From positions 3,968,001 to 4,032,000 of the forward strand of contig NC_089435.1 of NCBI RefSeq assembly GCF_026210795.1: a DNA stretch of 64,000 nucleotides, given 5' to 3'. The translations under genes and the position numbers were made by a program. The notes under the pieces are model-generated. The model ran no database searches. It saw only the letters and a program-made list of their open reading frames with translations, and was not told the DNA's origin. Below are positions 1-10,939 of this stretch, in pieces. Origin of the DNA: Rhizophagus irregularis. Lineage: Eukaryota > Glomeromycota > Glomeromycetes > Glomerales > Glomeraceae. Numbering within the stretch: position 1 is the first letter of the stretch; the number at the start of each line of letters is the position of its first letter.

Positions 1-1
1 T

Positions 2-238
2 CGCAAGAAATCGTTCATATACAAAAAATATGTAAGTCTTTTGCATGAAATTTGTCAAGCAAAAAAATGGGAGAAGCCTACTTACAATATTGAAGATGTT
101 GAAGGTGGATTTAAATGTAGTATTCGAGGAAAGGATTTTAATTTTATGTCAAACAAGATATGTTACACAAAATCAAATGCGATGGAAGAAGCTGCGAGAA
201 TGGCTTATCGATTTTTCGGTAAGGAGCGAACTAATTAA
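2..238 (+). CDS. 3' end of a gene with a dsRNA-binding motif (partial)
   Basis: An open frame enters from the left edge in frame 2 and stops with TAA at 236-238, giving about 78 residues. The translation fits the double-stranded RNA-binding fold: an N-terminal helix (SLLHEICQAKKW), then PTY, then a GFKCSIRGKDF strand pair, and a C-terminal helix with AMEEAARMAYRFF. The lysine expected in the KKxAK signature is replaced by TKSNAMEEAA, so RNA contacts may be weaker. This is probably the last exon of a longer protein, since such motifs often sit at the C terminus of RNase III, dsRNA-binding adaptors or mitochondrial ribosomal proteins. The rest of the gene lies outside the window, so the parent protein cannot be named. 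The family call is moderately safe. Confidence 0.6.
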   Translation, partial: RKKSFIYKKYVSLLHEICQAKKWEKPTYNIEDVEGGFKCSIRGKDFNFMSNKICYTKSNAMEEAARMAYRFFGKERTN

Positions 239-1833
239 ATATTAAACAAATTAATAGAACCCATTATAAATTATTAAACTCATAAATTATTTGGCAAATA
301 AACAATAAAGACGAACTGGACATAATAATTCATTATTCATGAAGTTGATGCTGAAGAATGTGAAAAAGAAATAATGTTTATATAGTATTTGGGAATGACA
401 TTGCGTCACACCACTTCGCTCTAGCAAAACCGTGAGATGGATCTGCATATGGATATTGTGAAAAATCAGAATTAGTATTGTGACATTTTACAAACAATCG
501 TTTAAATTAAATGTCTTTTACGAACATATTGAAAGATTTTTTATTTTCAAAGAATATCTTCATATTTATTGTTAAAAAGTATAGAAAAATAAGAAAATTT
601 GATATTTATTAAAGAGTATTGCTATTTGCTAAGTGGTGATTGTCACAATTCTGCCAAAATTATAATTCGGTCGGAGTTAAAATACTTGTTAAAAATTTAA
701 AAAAATTTTTAAATTGTAAATACATTGAAATTTGAAAATTTTTAATAAAAGAAGTAAAAATTGTAATTTACTTATATAAAAATTATAAGAAAACCCCATT
801 TTTCTTGTAAATTTACATTTATTAAAATTTAATCAATAAAGATCAAATAAATTAATTTAAATATCTGGAGTCTTTACAATAAAAAGAGATAAGGCTGTCA
901 GAAAAAGTTAAATTTATGTTTATATGTCAAATATGATTTTTAGGTTTGAATAAATCCAGATTTAACATTAATTCATTTTTTATTTTCCTAGCAGTTTTAT
1001 CCTTTTCTACTGCAAAGATCCCAATTTTGTAAGTATCTAGATTTGAATTTTTAAATGGAAGTAAATGTGGTAATTATTTGCTTTTATATTCTTAAAGAAA
1101 ATTTTGCAATTTTTCATTTATTGTCATACAATCAAAGATGTTTATATTACATGAAATTAAAATTCTTTGCTATTTTGAAATTATACTATTTTAAAAATAA
1201 TATAAAGAAAAAGAAATTTCTTATCCTCTTGAATTTAATATATTAAAATAACATCATTAATTCATCATTATAAAATATTTTAAAATACTTATTAAATATT
1301 TATTAATAGAAAATATTCAAATAAAAATAATGTAACTTTTGATAAAAAAAAAAAGTTCTTAAAATTATGGTTGATTTTATATAATTTATACTACTATTTA
1401 TTATTTCTATAATTTAAAAACTTAAAATTTTGTATACTAGTCTTTAAATTATAATTTATAGATAATTTTACCTGTTCTATAAATTTACTTAATATTTTAA
1501 AAAAGGTAAAAAATATTATTTAAGAAATATCAAATTTTACTTAAGTTAAAAAATAAATTTACTTTAAAAAAAAATATTTTTTATTTTATTGGAACTCTTT
1601 CTAACAATCATTATATCCATTTTTTTTAGTAAAAAATAATTTTATTTTTTATATAATTTTATAGCTTAAAAATGACATTTAATAAAAAAGATTTGAGTAT
1701 AGTAAAGTTAAATAATTTACTCAATATAAAAAAATACAGAAAGATTCTTTTATAATATACTATTGCTACCTTTAAAAGACTTCAATAAACACATTCAACT
1801 ACTATTAACAAATATATTAAGAATGTCTTACCA
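239..1833. other. AT-rich gene-free stretch
   Basis: No open frame here looks coding; the small frame at 1055-1246 is AT-biased Leu/Ile/Lys/Phe sequence without a motif. A weak inverted pair at about 866-902 and 988-1023 (TGGAGTCTTTACAATA against TGGGATCTTTGCAGTA on the other strand) may be an old 158-bp TIR element, but I see no target-site duplication. Confidence 0.5.
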
Positions 1834-2057
1834 GGACTCCGCCTACTACTAAAATATGTTACCAGTAGAATTTCACTTTCATATGAAACCTTACCTTAGG
1901 ATTTGCTTAAATTCTATTGGTTAATTGACTAAAAAGGAAAAAAATAATAACAATGTAACATAAAATTTCATTTTATAGTAGGATCTTCAAAAAGTTTTAT
2001 ATTTAAACCTTACCTTAAGTCACAAGATAACCTATCTTAATAGTAGGCGGGTTTCTA
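1834..2057. mobile_element. 224-bp hAT-like MITE, copy 1 of 3
   Basis: The ends are imperfect inverted repeats around CCGCCTACTACTAA and TTAATAGTAGGCGG. The element is bracketed by the direct repeat tcttacca at 1826-1833 and 2058-2065, an 8-bp duplication as made by hAT transposases. Two relatives of almost identical length lie at 36856-37077 and 38308-38531, sharing the core AAATTCTATTGGTTAATT. No coding capacity. Confidence 0.8.
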
Positions 2058-2142
2058 TCTTACCACCTGTAAAATATAAAAGTTTCAGTAAAATGATAAA
2101 ATTCTATAAGGACAAATTTAAGGAACTTGGTATCATAAATGA

Positions 2143-2319
2143 TATACATGCTGCTCAAATTATTTTGGAATACCATAATTATAATTTGGGATGTCATAAT
2201 TCATTCAGTTTATATATAATTTATTATATAAAATGCCAAAATAATTTGGGATGTCATAATTGAATTTTGGATTTTACTTATAATTACAGCAGCCCAAAAT
2301 AATTTTGATGGCATGTATA
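2143..2319. mobile_element. 177-bp TIR element (MITE), copy 1 of 2
   Basis: The ends TATACATGCTGCTCAAATTA and, on the opposite strand, TATACATGCCATCAAAATTA form inverted repeats of about 40 bp, with further internal copies of AAATTATTTTGG. The flanks ataaatga and ataaataa match at 7 of 8 positions, fitting an 8-bp duplication. A second copy lies at 31493-31659. Confidence 0.75.
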
Positions 2320-2436
2320 ATAAATAATACTTACTTCACCTACCTGTTATTTATTATCTCCACTTTTAAAGATTACAAAACAGTTATAAAAGAAAAAACT
2401 CATTGCTAAGAACAGTTGATATCAATAAAACTCACT

Positions 2437-3204
2437 TAGTACTCTGAATAAATTGAGTCAAGTTGAGTTATATGTAAACTTAATTCAATTTGTGTTAAAT
2501 CAAATTGAATTGAGTTGAGTTAAAATTATAAAAATATAAACTTAACTCAATTTAAATTGAATTAGCCAGTTAAACTGAATTGAGTTGAATCAAGTGCCAA
2601 TTAAACTGAGTTAAATCAAGTTAAGTTAAATCACTTAATTTTCTTCAGCTATACTAATTATTTTCTTTTTTGGTAATAGCTATTTTACAAAAATCCGCTT
2701 TTGTAAATTTTAAAGATTTTTCATTTTGAATTTTATATAACATAATTTCTAAAAAAGAAAATTCTATAATTTTCAATTTAACAGAATCCCAGATATTATA
2801 TATACAACTCAGAGAGTAACTTTTTAGCAAATTGGCCTAAATTTTTTTTAAAAAAAATCACAGTTTTTGTGATTATCTTAGCATTCAGTGATCCAATTTA
2901 TGTGAATTTTTTTTGTTTTGTAGTTCTCATTAAGCTTTACAAAATAAAAAAAATTTGCATAAATCAGATCACTGAATGCTGAGATAATCGCAAAAAATTG
3001 AAAATAAAAAAATAGCAAATTGGATTTTTTTTTGGCAAAAAGTTAGTTGTAAGTTCTATAAGAGATGTTCAAGATCCTAATTTGACTCAATTTTATTAAA
3101 TTATTAACTTAATGCAACTTGATTCAATTTGATTGTAATTTTTCAATTTGACTTGATTTGACTTGACCAACTTGTAAATTAACTTAACCCATTTCAAAGC
3201 ATTA
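2437..3204. mobile_element. Degenerate TIR element with nested foldback
   Basis: The outer parts (2437-2640 and 3070-3204) are complementary runs of GAATTGAGTTGAGTT-like sequence ending in TAGTACTCTGAA and, inverted, TAATGCTTTGAA. The flanks aactcact and aacctact agree at 6 of 8 positions. The middle (about 2830-3050) folds on itself around GCATTCAGTGATC, a motif that recurs in other foldbacks of this window. Old and non-coding. Confidence 0.5.
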
Positions 3205-3526
3205 AACCTACTGGCAATGATATGCCTGTATCAGATTAAATGACTTTGGTAGAAATAGAAATTTTGGAAAATACCAATCAACAAATATATAACTGTTTTC
3301 TTCAACAAAGAATTCTGCTAAAAATTCTTTAAAAGGAAAATAATGTACAATTACCTTTGTAGAAATGGTTTTTATATAGACAGTAATTGTAATACCTTTT
3401 TAGCTCTTTTTAGTAATAAAATTGAATTGAATGTAAACAAATATATATATCAGATAGCAAGACTCAACCAGCTAAAAAAATAATAATATACTTTATTAAA
3501 ATAAATTATATCAGTTATGACTGGAT

Positions 3527-4136
3527 TATACATGAAACTGAAATTGGTTAATTTTGACCTCCGAAATGGTCAAAATGGTCGAAATGATTTTGACTTGAGC
3601 CCCTCCAAAAGTCAAAATGGTCGAAATTATGTCATAGTCATATAATTTTATAGTAAACAATAATATTAAAATTCAAAGTTAACGAACTCCGCATCCAGTG
3701 ATTCGATTTTTATGATCTTTACACAGTTAGATTCAGCTCATCGAGAGGATTCCAATGATATGTATTTCATATTTGTAGCATTAATATTGACGGAGTTATT
3801 CACGTTTAAAATTTGGTATTAAATAGTCTTATAATTTTTATAGTAAACAATAATTTTAAAATTCAAAGTTAACGATCTCTGCATCCAGTGATTCGATTTT
3901 TATGATCTTTACGCGGTTGGATTCAGCTCATCGAGAGGATTCCAATGATATGTATTTCATATCTGTAGCATCAATATTGACGGAGTTATTCACGTTTAAA
4001 ATTTTATATTAAATTATAATTATAAAAATCACATGACTATGATGTAATTTCGACCATTTCGACTTTAATTTCGACTTTTGACCTTCCCAAGTCGAAATAT
4101 TTCTACTTTTGGGCTTTAATTTCGACTTCATATATA
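3527..4136. mobile_element. 610-bp hAT-like element with internal 190-bp duplication
   Basis: The element lies between perfect 8-bp repeats gactggat (3519-3526 and 4137-4144). Its ends (TATACATGAAACTG and inverted TATATATGAAGTCG) continue into about 100 bp of imperfect inverted repeat rich in TGGTCGAAAT. The interior is two direct copies of a 190-bp unit (about 3641-3830 and 3831-4012) that each carry the CCAGTGATTCGA...GGAGTTATTCACG module. No coding sequence. Confidence 0.8.
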
Positions 4137-4144
4137 GACTGGAT

Positions 4145-5791
4145 ATGAATCAGTATTAAAGGATAATATCTGCAAATAACTTTATATAACATCCTTTCTA
4201 TTTGATTTCAACTTGATATTCTTTTGCATATTAAAAAATGAGATAACGTGATTGCTATAAAGATTAAGAGTCAGAAAAAATATGCAACAATTACAATTTC
4301 AATTGATTTTAACAAATAGGCAATAAAGTTATAAAATCAAGGAATTTGAACTGTTTCTTTAAAAAGTCTTTCTATCAATTGATATTCAGCTAACTGAAAT
4401 CTTTAACAATAAAAAGAATTTGAACAATTTTAAACAATGGTTAAAAATGTATTTGAAATTATAACCATCTCAATACTATATCTTTTAGATTCTTTCCAAT
4501 CATTAATTAATTTTCTATACAGAATGTAAAACTTTTAAGTTAGTTTAAAAAAAAAATATTCACAAACTAATCGTATACTATAAAAGTTGGGCTGATTTGA
4601 ATAGAATCAATAGTATACTTACTTTATAAGAATATAAAGGTATTTGAAAATAATATTTTTTTTTAGGTTATAATAAACTAATAAAAAGTGATCATAACTA
4701 GTGTTCTACACAAATCAAATCAGATCAAATTAATTCAAATTTGTTTGATTCAGTCAAATCAAATTTAAAAATTTTAAATCAAATTATTTAAACTTGATTC
4801 AAAATTTGATTTGATTTAATTTGATTTAGATTTGATTTGATTCAAATCAAATAAAGTTTGATAAGTTTTAGATTTGAATTAATTTGATTTGATTTAATTT
4901 GAGATTTGATTCAATATAAAAATTAATTCAATTTGACGAATTGATTTGATTTGATTTAATTTAACAATTTGAATAATTTGCTTATTATCCTATTTAAATA
5001 AATATAGTAAAAATTATCAAATACTTAATATTAGTAATAATACACTTATACTATATCATATTTATATAACTATCAAATATTCTTTTTATGTTATACCTTT
5101 TTTTTTTAGAAATGAAAATGATATTTTTTATTGTTAAATTTATTATTTTGACAGACAACTTTATTTTAAGTTTGAACTGTATATGTAATAGCATGGTTAA
5201 GTACCTCATATAGGTAATTTTTCATGAAATTAAATTTTGAGTTTAAGAAGAGATCAAAACTAAATTATTGAGTTGATAAATGATCATAATTGAAATTTGC
5301 AATAATCATATTATAAACAAGCTTATATATAATATATAAAGTTAGAAATTACAATATCTTTAAAAGAAACAATAATAAAAATAAAATACCTAACACAACT
5401 TATCTATTGTTTCAACAATATTTTTTGTAAAAAATTCAGGTACATTCTGATCTTTAGAGATCAAATTAAATTAGCCTTTTTTTGATATTTTAAGTGATGA
5501 GTTGACTTTAATGACTTCTTGCATTTTCTGTTACTGTTTTTTTTTATTCTTATTATATCTATATAATATATATTAGTTAGCTAATAATATTTTTTTTTTC
5601 TTTGTAAAGGCATGATTATGATTATTGATAATAATGTTGAAGTAATACAATATATTTACAAGTAAAATAAAATAAAGTATTCTAAATAAATTTAATTTCA
5701 GAAGGAAAAGACCGACCTGTCACCTTGAGGTCAAAGGTAACATGTCATGAAAGACCTAAAAATTTGACCAGTGACTTCTTGCATGTAAACT
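4145..5791. other. Gene-free AT-rich stretch with TTTGATTTGA repeats
   Basis: No gene is visible. Between about 4710 and 4980 there are irregular direct and inverted runs of AAATCAAATT and TTTGATTTGA, similar in style to the GAATTGAGTT runs at 2437-3204 and probably the remains of another TIR element whose ends I could not place. Confidence 0.5.
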
Positions 5792-6960
5792 AGGACCCTG
5801 AACATTATATATATAACTTAGATCTAAGGTCAAAAATTTTAATATAACTTTATACACTTAATTTTATTAAAAGCTTTATACAAAATCATCATATAAGTTC
5901 AAATTTTACTTCAAATTATACAATTTCAAATCTGAGTTTATATAAAACAAAAATTATTTTATTTATTAAATTTATGTAATTATTTCAATAATGATTTATC
6001 AATTCAAAAATTCATAATTTAAAAAAAATTTTTAAAAAACTTACTTATCATAATTCAAAAATTAGTACTGTTGTGAAAAATACAAATGTTTCCACAAGTA
6101 TTATACTAATGATTACGAAAATTTAAATCTAGGTAGTTTCGAACCTGCTGAACAACTTTCAATTAATAAAGATAGTCGATTTCATTTGATAAAGGTGCCG
6201 AAATTACACTCTGAAGTACTGATCAGATGATTAAAAAAAAATTAAAAGTGCGAAAATTGCTCGTATTCCATAAGCATTACTCTGATTACTATAAATATTT
6301 AGGTGTAGGTAATTCTGACCTCCGTGAACAATTTTCTCTTAATAAAGGAAGTCGATTTCATTTGACTAAAATGCCGTAATTACGCTCCAAAATTAATAAA
6401 TGAAAAAAGCAAATTTAAAATTAATATAATTATAAAAATATGCGCGTACTCCATAATTATTATTCCAATTACTATGAAAATTTAGATTCGAGTAGTTTTG
6501 GCATCGTTAAACAACATTTTCTTAATAAAGAAAGTCGATTTCATTTGGCTAAAATGGTAAAATTACACTCCAAAGTTTGACGAAAGTAAAAAGAAAAAAT
6601 TTAGGAATAAATGTATTATGAATTATATAAAATACCCATATCTTCACAAAATACAGGTAATAAAAACTGTGACAAAAGTATTTAATATGTGCTAATTTGT
6701 AAATTTACAAAGTTTTTAAAATTTTTTTAAAGAAAAATTTTTTATATACGTATATATTATAATTTATTTACACAAGTATCATTATACAAAATAAAAATCT
6801 CACTTGATTTAAAGATTATCACTGTTATACAAATACATATCTGATTTACCGAAAAATTACTAACAGGCTATACAAAATCAAACATATGACTTATTGGAAA
6901 ATTATATAATAAGTTTATACAAAACTGGATCCCAATGTTATATGTATTGTTTGGGGTCCT
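5792..6960. mobile_element. hAT-like element, AGGACCC family, copy 1 of 3
   Basis: Ends AGGACCCTGAACATTATA and inverted AGGACCCCAAACAATACA; flanked by a perfect 8-bp duplication tgtaaact at 5784-5791 and 6961-6968. The outer 150 bp on the left and 70 bp on the right match a second copy at 32707-33822; a third, shorter relative lies at 38821-39491. The middle differs between copies. No transposase frame remains, so it must have been moved in trans by a hAT enzyme. Confidence 0.85.
6100..6570. repeat. Three tandem units of about 175-182 bp
   Basis: Diverged direct repeats begin near 6110, 6285 and 6467. Each has GATTACTATRAAAATTTA, a CGAACctgctgAACAACTTTC-like stretch, AATAAAGRAAGTCGATTTCA and a closing AAATTACRCTCC. 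The units lie inside the hAT-like element at 5792-6960. No role is evident. Confidence 0.7.
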
Positions 6961-7212
6961 TGTAAACTGTATTTTTCTTTCTAACTACTGTTAGCTACAT
7001 GTAAATACTGTCAGGTGTAAAATGATGAAACAGGAAAAATATAAAGTTAATTCTATCTAAAAGATAAAAGAAATAATAATTGACATACAAAAAACACTTT
7101 AAGTGTAAACTCTTAATAATTAACCATTATACAATTTACGATTATTACATTTATTACATTTAGATTGATGTTTAGAATCCTTACATCTTTTCAACATTTG
7201 TAATGATTTATT

Positions 7213-7350
7213 GGGAGTCTTTATAAAAAACGTGATTGAGATTGAGATTGAGATTTCATATAGAATTTTCAATCTTAATATGTTAGTAAGATTGAAATTC
7301 TATACTAAATTTCAATCTCAATTTCAATCACGTTTTTTGTGAAAACTCCC
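7213..7350. mobile_element. 138-bp foldback element
   Basis: Near-perfect inverted arms start GGGAGTCTTTATAAAAAACG and, on the other strand, GGGAGTTTTCACAAAAAACG, continuing into GTGATTGAGATTGAGATTGAG. ATT flanks both sides, a possible 3-bp duplication. Non-coding hairpin former. Confidence 0.65.
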
Positions 7351-7620
7351 ATTATACCATTGATTTATAAGATTCATATCATATATGATATCATTTCTAC
7401 TGCATTTACTATATCTATGATCTGTAAATGCTCCACAGGTCAAAATGCTAAAAATTGGCAAAAAAAATGGTATGAAAAGCAATGGCTATTCATGGCTATT
7501 CATGGCTATTTTTGGCTGTTTTTGGCTGTTTTTGGCTATTTGTGAATTAACCTATACTATTTGTAAATAGTTTATACAAATTTGCGAATAGTTTATGCAA
7601 TTCGCACCATTTTTTTGCCT
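7351..7620. repeat. Short tandem repeat GGCTATT/GGCTGTTTTT
   Basis: Between about 7484 and 7545 the motifs ATGGCTATTC and TTGGCTGTTT repeat six times in a row, giving an open frame (7339-7545) that I regard as incidental. The rest of the stretch is unremarkable. Confidence 0.5.
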
Positions 7621-7639
7621 GTTTTTAGTCATTTGATGT

Positions 7640-8640
7640 ATGCTCGTATCATGGCGAAATCATCTTCATCAAAAGTATGATTGAGAAAGATATTTTCAGT
7701 TAATTCATTATAAGCACTATGACTATTCACTTTACTATATAGAAGCGCAAGGTCACTTGATTTAATATACTGTTCTGTTAAGATAGCAACTGTAGGTTTC
7801 TAAATATAATGTGACAGTCAAAAATGAGTTATTATTTTACCATTATTAAGAAACTTCCATTTATTCATATTATTTTTAATCCCTCTGATTTTATGTTTAG
7901 CAAATAACTCCGCTTTTTTAGTCCCAGGAGTTAATTCTGCTTCTTTATAATCTTTATAAATCACTCGATAATTAACTGATTTCTTATATTTAAGGCTAGG
8001 TCATTCATAAGATTTTCTACCTCAAAGGCAAGAAATTTGCTTTGTTGGCGTGTGAGACTTTTCTTTAAAAATACTTTTTCCAATGGAACTTTAGGTGGTT
8101 TCTGTATTACCTCCTTTTTATACTTTCAACATATTCTTCTATCTTTAAATGCAAACAAATATTATATGGTACATAAAATCTAAAATACCAAGTAGATTGT
8201 CTAACTAAAAACCATATATAGGTGGTTGTTTTATTATTTCTAGATGATTCTGATGACAACCAATTAACTATCAATTGATATTTTTTCAGTAATAAAAACC
8301 TTATTCTATTAAAGTATTTAGTTTTCATCCCTTTAAATAATGGTAATGTAAGTATTACTGCAATTAGATATTTGAATATACAAAATTTAACATTTGCATT
8401 TTTCCTGTCACTAGTAATTTCATATGGAGATTTATATTTCTCTATAATCATACTTGTAACTGCGTGTTATCTTTTTTTAAAGAGTTAAAATCTAATAAGG
8501 CGTATGACATGCCTTTATAAGTATTATATAACACATTAGCACCAGTCATCTGTTTAAGTTTTTCAGCCTTTAGATATATAATATTGATGGATAATCTCTT
8601 TTTCATGCCGATCATTTTGGGCAATATTAACATCAAAAAT
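7640..8640 (-). pseudogene. Decayed coding relic of unknown family
   Basis: Reading the minus strand from about 8636 to 7640 gives a chain of protein-like segments broken by frameshifts and stops: 62 codons from 8636 (KLKQMTGANVLYNTYKG), then a frame that overlaps its stop (8451-8107, 114 codons, SPYEITSDRKNANVKF), then PPKVPLEKVFLKKSLTRQQ and DYKEAELTPGTKKAELFAKH, ending in DEDDFAMIRAYIK with stop near 7636. The amino-acid texture (charged, few low-complexity runs) is that of a real gene, unlike the surrounding AT filler. I do not recognise the domain; a multicopy transposon-linked protein is likely but unproven. Confidence 0.45.
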
Positions 8641-9652
8641 GAAGGAAAATTGAATAACTTATATGTTAAAAGTTATAAAAGTTGTTATTAACTATGTTAA
8701 TAAATATATTTCTGATATCTTCGTTCAGTCAACTTATCGGTATAAGTGAGCCAAGCCTTGCTGTAAATTAACAAAATACCTATAACGTGGTGAGTTTAAT
8801 ACTACTACCAAGTCAGCAAAATAAAAGAAAGAAACTAATATTTCCTCAAAAAATCCCAGGTTTTTTCTGAATATTATAGACAATAAGTCAAAAGTTCTAT
8901 TTTTACAAGCAAAAATGTATTTTTTCTTATGTAATTTAGTGACAAAGTCACTTTTTGTAAAATTATTTTTTGAAAAATTTTTTGGATGTGGGATTTACCA
9001 GAAAGAATTTATTGGTCTAATTTAGCTAATATTATTAGATAAATAAAGGATAAATAAATAAACTTTAAATAATCTTGCTGATTATTTTTCTTGCATCTAA
9101 TAGATAAAGACAGTGTTGATAACAAGAATATCTTGATAGAGTTCAGTTTTATCATTAAAGAAGCTATCTTGAAGAGTCTTGCACCATTAAATTTAAGAAA
9201 GTATTTAATAAGATCATATGTGAATTGACGTAATTAGGCCCATATAAGGTGAATACGAATTTCTGGAACTATTCTGTGAACGCATTCATTAGTATAATTT
9301 GCAAGCCAGATCTTTTGAAGTTGATGCCACTTCTAATGTCTGAGATGAGTTCAGTTTGTGTTGAGAATATTTGGTAAGAAGGAATTATTATTGCTACTTA
9401 AGATCTTTCTTCTGTTTTACACTTGAAACTTATGTGTAAATGTAACTTTTTTGCATAATAAAGAAGAAGGTGGTGGTGGTGGAACTCACAATATTTGAGA
9501 CATCATAAAGTCACACACCACTAAATGCCGTTATTTTACCATTCGCAAGCTTAGAATGAAGTATACAAGAGGAAACATCAAGGATGGAAGAAGTCTGAGT
9601 GGCAGTAACAAACATTAAATGAAAAAAAAAACAAATATTTTGCAAAAGATTA
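8641..9652. other. Gene-free stretch
   Basis: Nothing convincing on either strand. A short GGT run (9470-9482) and AT-rich sequence only. Confidence 0.4.
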
Positions 9653-10053
9653 CCGTATTCTTCTGTTTTTAAGCACCACCTTTTTAGGAGAAAATTTTTG
9701 TAAAAGTTTAGGGTGGTACTTAAAATCAGAAGTTTTTTTTTTTACACTTTTTTTTTGCGCTTTTAGTTATTTTTGTAATGCAATGGATGGGTAAGAAGAT
9801 GATTTGTTTGGCAAGATGAAAAAGAGGAGGAAATTGATGAAAATGAAAGGGAAATTGTAGATATAGATAGTGATTCAGCTGATGAATTAGCTGAATTGTA
9901 AAATGATGCATCATAAAAATAAAATTTATTTTGAATAAAATATAAAAAAATTTTCAAATTTGAGGTGGTGCTTATTTTTGTTTTTCAAGTTTTTTTGGCA
10001 AAAGTTGAGGTGGTGCTTAAATTCGGGTGGTGCTTAAAAACGGAAGAATACGG
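9653..10053 (+). mobile_element. 401-bp TA-flanked TIR element holding a coding tail
   Basis: The TIRs are about 28 bp (CCGTATTCTTCTGTTTTTAA and inverted CCGTATTCTTCCGTTTTTAA, then GCACCACC), with TA on both sides (9651-9652 and 10054-10055), as made by Tc1/mariner/pogo enzymes. Inside, a plus-strand frame from about 9803 to 9901 encodes an acidic tail with DSDSADELAEL before TAA, followed by an AT-rich 3' flank. This resembles the acidic C terminus of pogo/Tigger transposases, such as the one at 61738-63252. I infer an internally deleted derivative of a pogo-like element that kept only its 3' coding end. Confidence 0.6.
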
Positions 10054-10055
10054 TA

Positions 10056-10939
10056 ATTGAATTCACTTTTTGAAAGATAGAAATTAAATAAATAATCAGG
10101 GTTAATCAAATTTATTAGTTATTTCTAAAAGCATGGTGTTACAATGGTTAATATTACTGGTTAATTAAGATAAATCTTAGAGTATCTTAATTTATTATCT
10201 GTTGAGATAAAGCTCTACAAATTTGGGCCAATAATATGAAAATCATCTGAGTTTAAATGCTTATAACTTTCTATGTAGATATTTTTTTTGGAAATCTGGC
10301 CAGTGATTTAATAGTATTCATCATGAAGAATAAATTTATTATTTTTAATGTATTTGAAGTGTTACAATTATTGTCTAGTATAGATATAGTATAAGGTTGA
10401 CCTTTCATATTTTGTATCATACCCCGACAAAAAATTTTTTTTTTTAATATAAAAAATTATCTACGTGAGACATCTTCCCGATTTATAATTTTTCAGTGAA
10501 TTTATCCAGTCAAATATTAATAGAACAAAATGAAATGAAAGAATTGGTCAGCGAAACCAAGAAAGAATAGATGATTTAAAATACCCTGGTTATTAAGATG
10601 AGAGCTGATAGAAGAATCATCAAAAAAAAATTGGATATTAAAATCCATCTTACTAAGAGAGGAATATCAGGACACAGAAACATAAAGAAAATTAATTAAC
10701 ATGGCTCGTTTTTTATAACTAGATTGTTGGTTAATCTTATGGTTTCGATTAAATGATTTATTTCGCGACAAATGAAATAATGTATGCACAACTTTAACAT
10801 CAAAGGTTTAAATTATGTTTGGCGTTCGAGTTGTTTTATTAAAAATTAAGCAACAAAAGGGCGATTTTAATAAATTAGTTTATTACAAAATTATTATGTT
10901 TATCTTTATTTAAGAACAACAAATGAAGCCAGAAAGAAG
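10056..10939. other. Gene-free stretch downstream of SKI2
   Basis: Contains the 3' flank of the SKI2 gene. No open frame with protein-like content and no repeat shared with the rest of the window was seen. Confidence 0.4.

Noticed and set aside
866-1023. 158-bp MITE with TGGAGTCTTTACAATA ends
   Set aside because: Arms match only moderately and no flanking duplication is visible; mentioned but not listed as an element.
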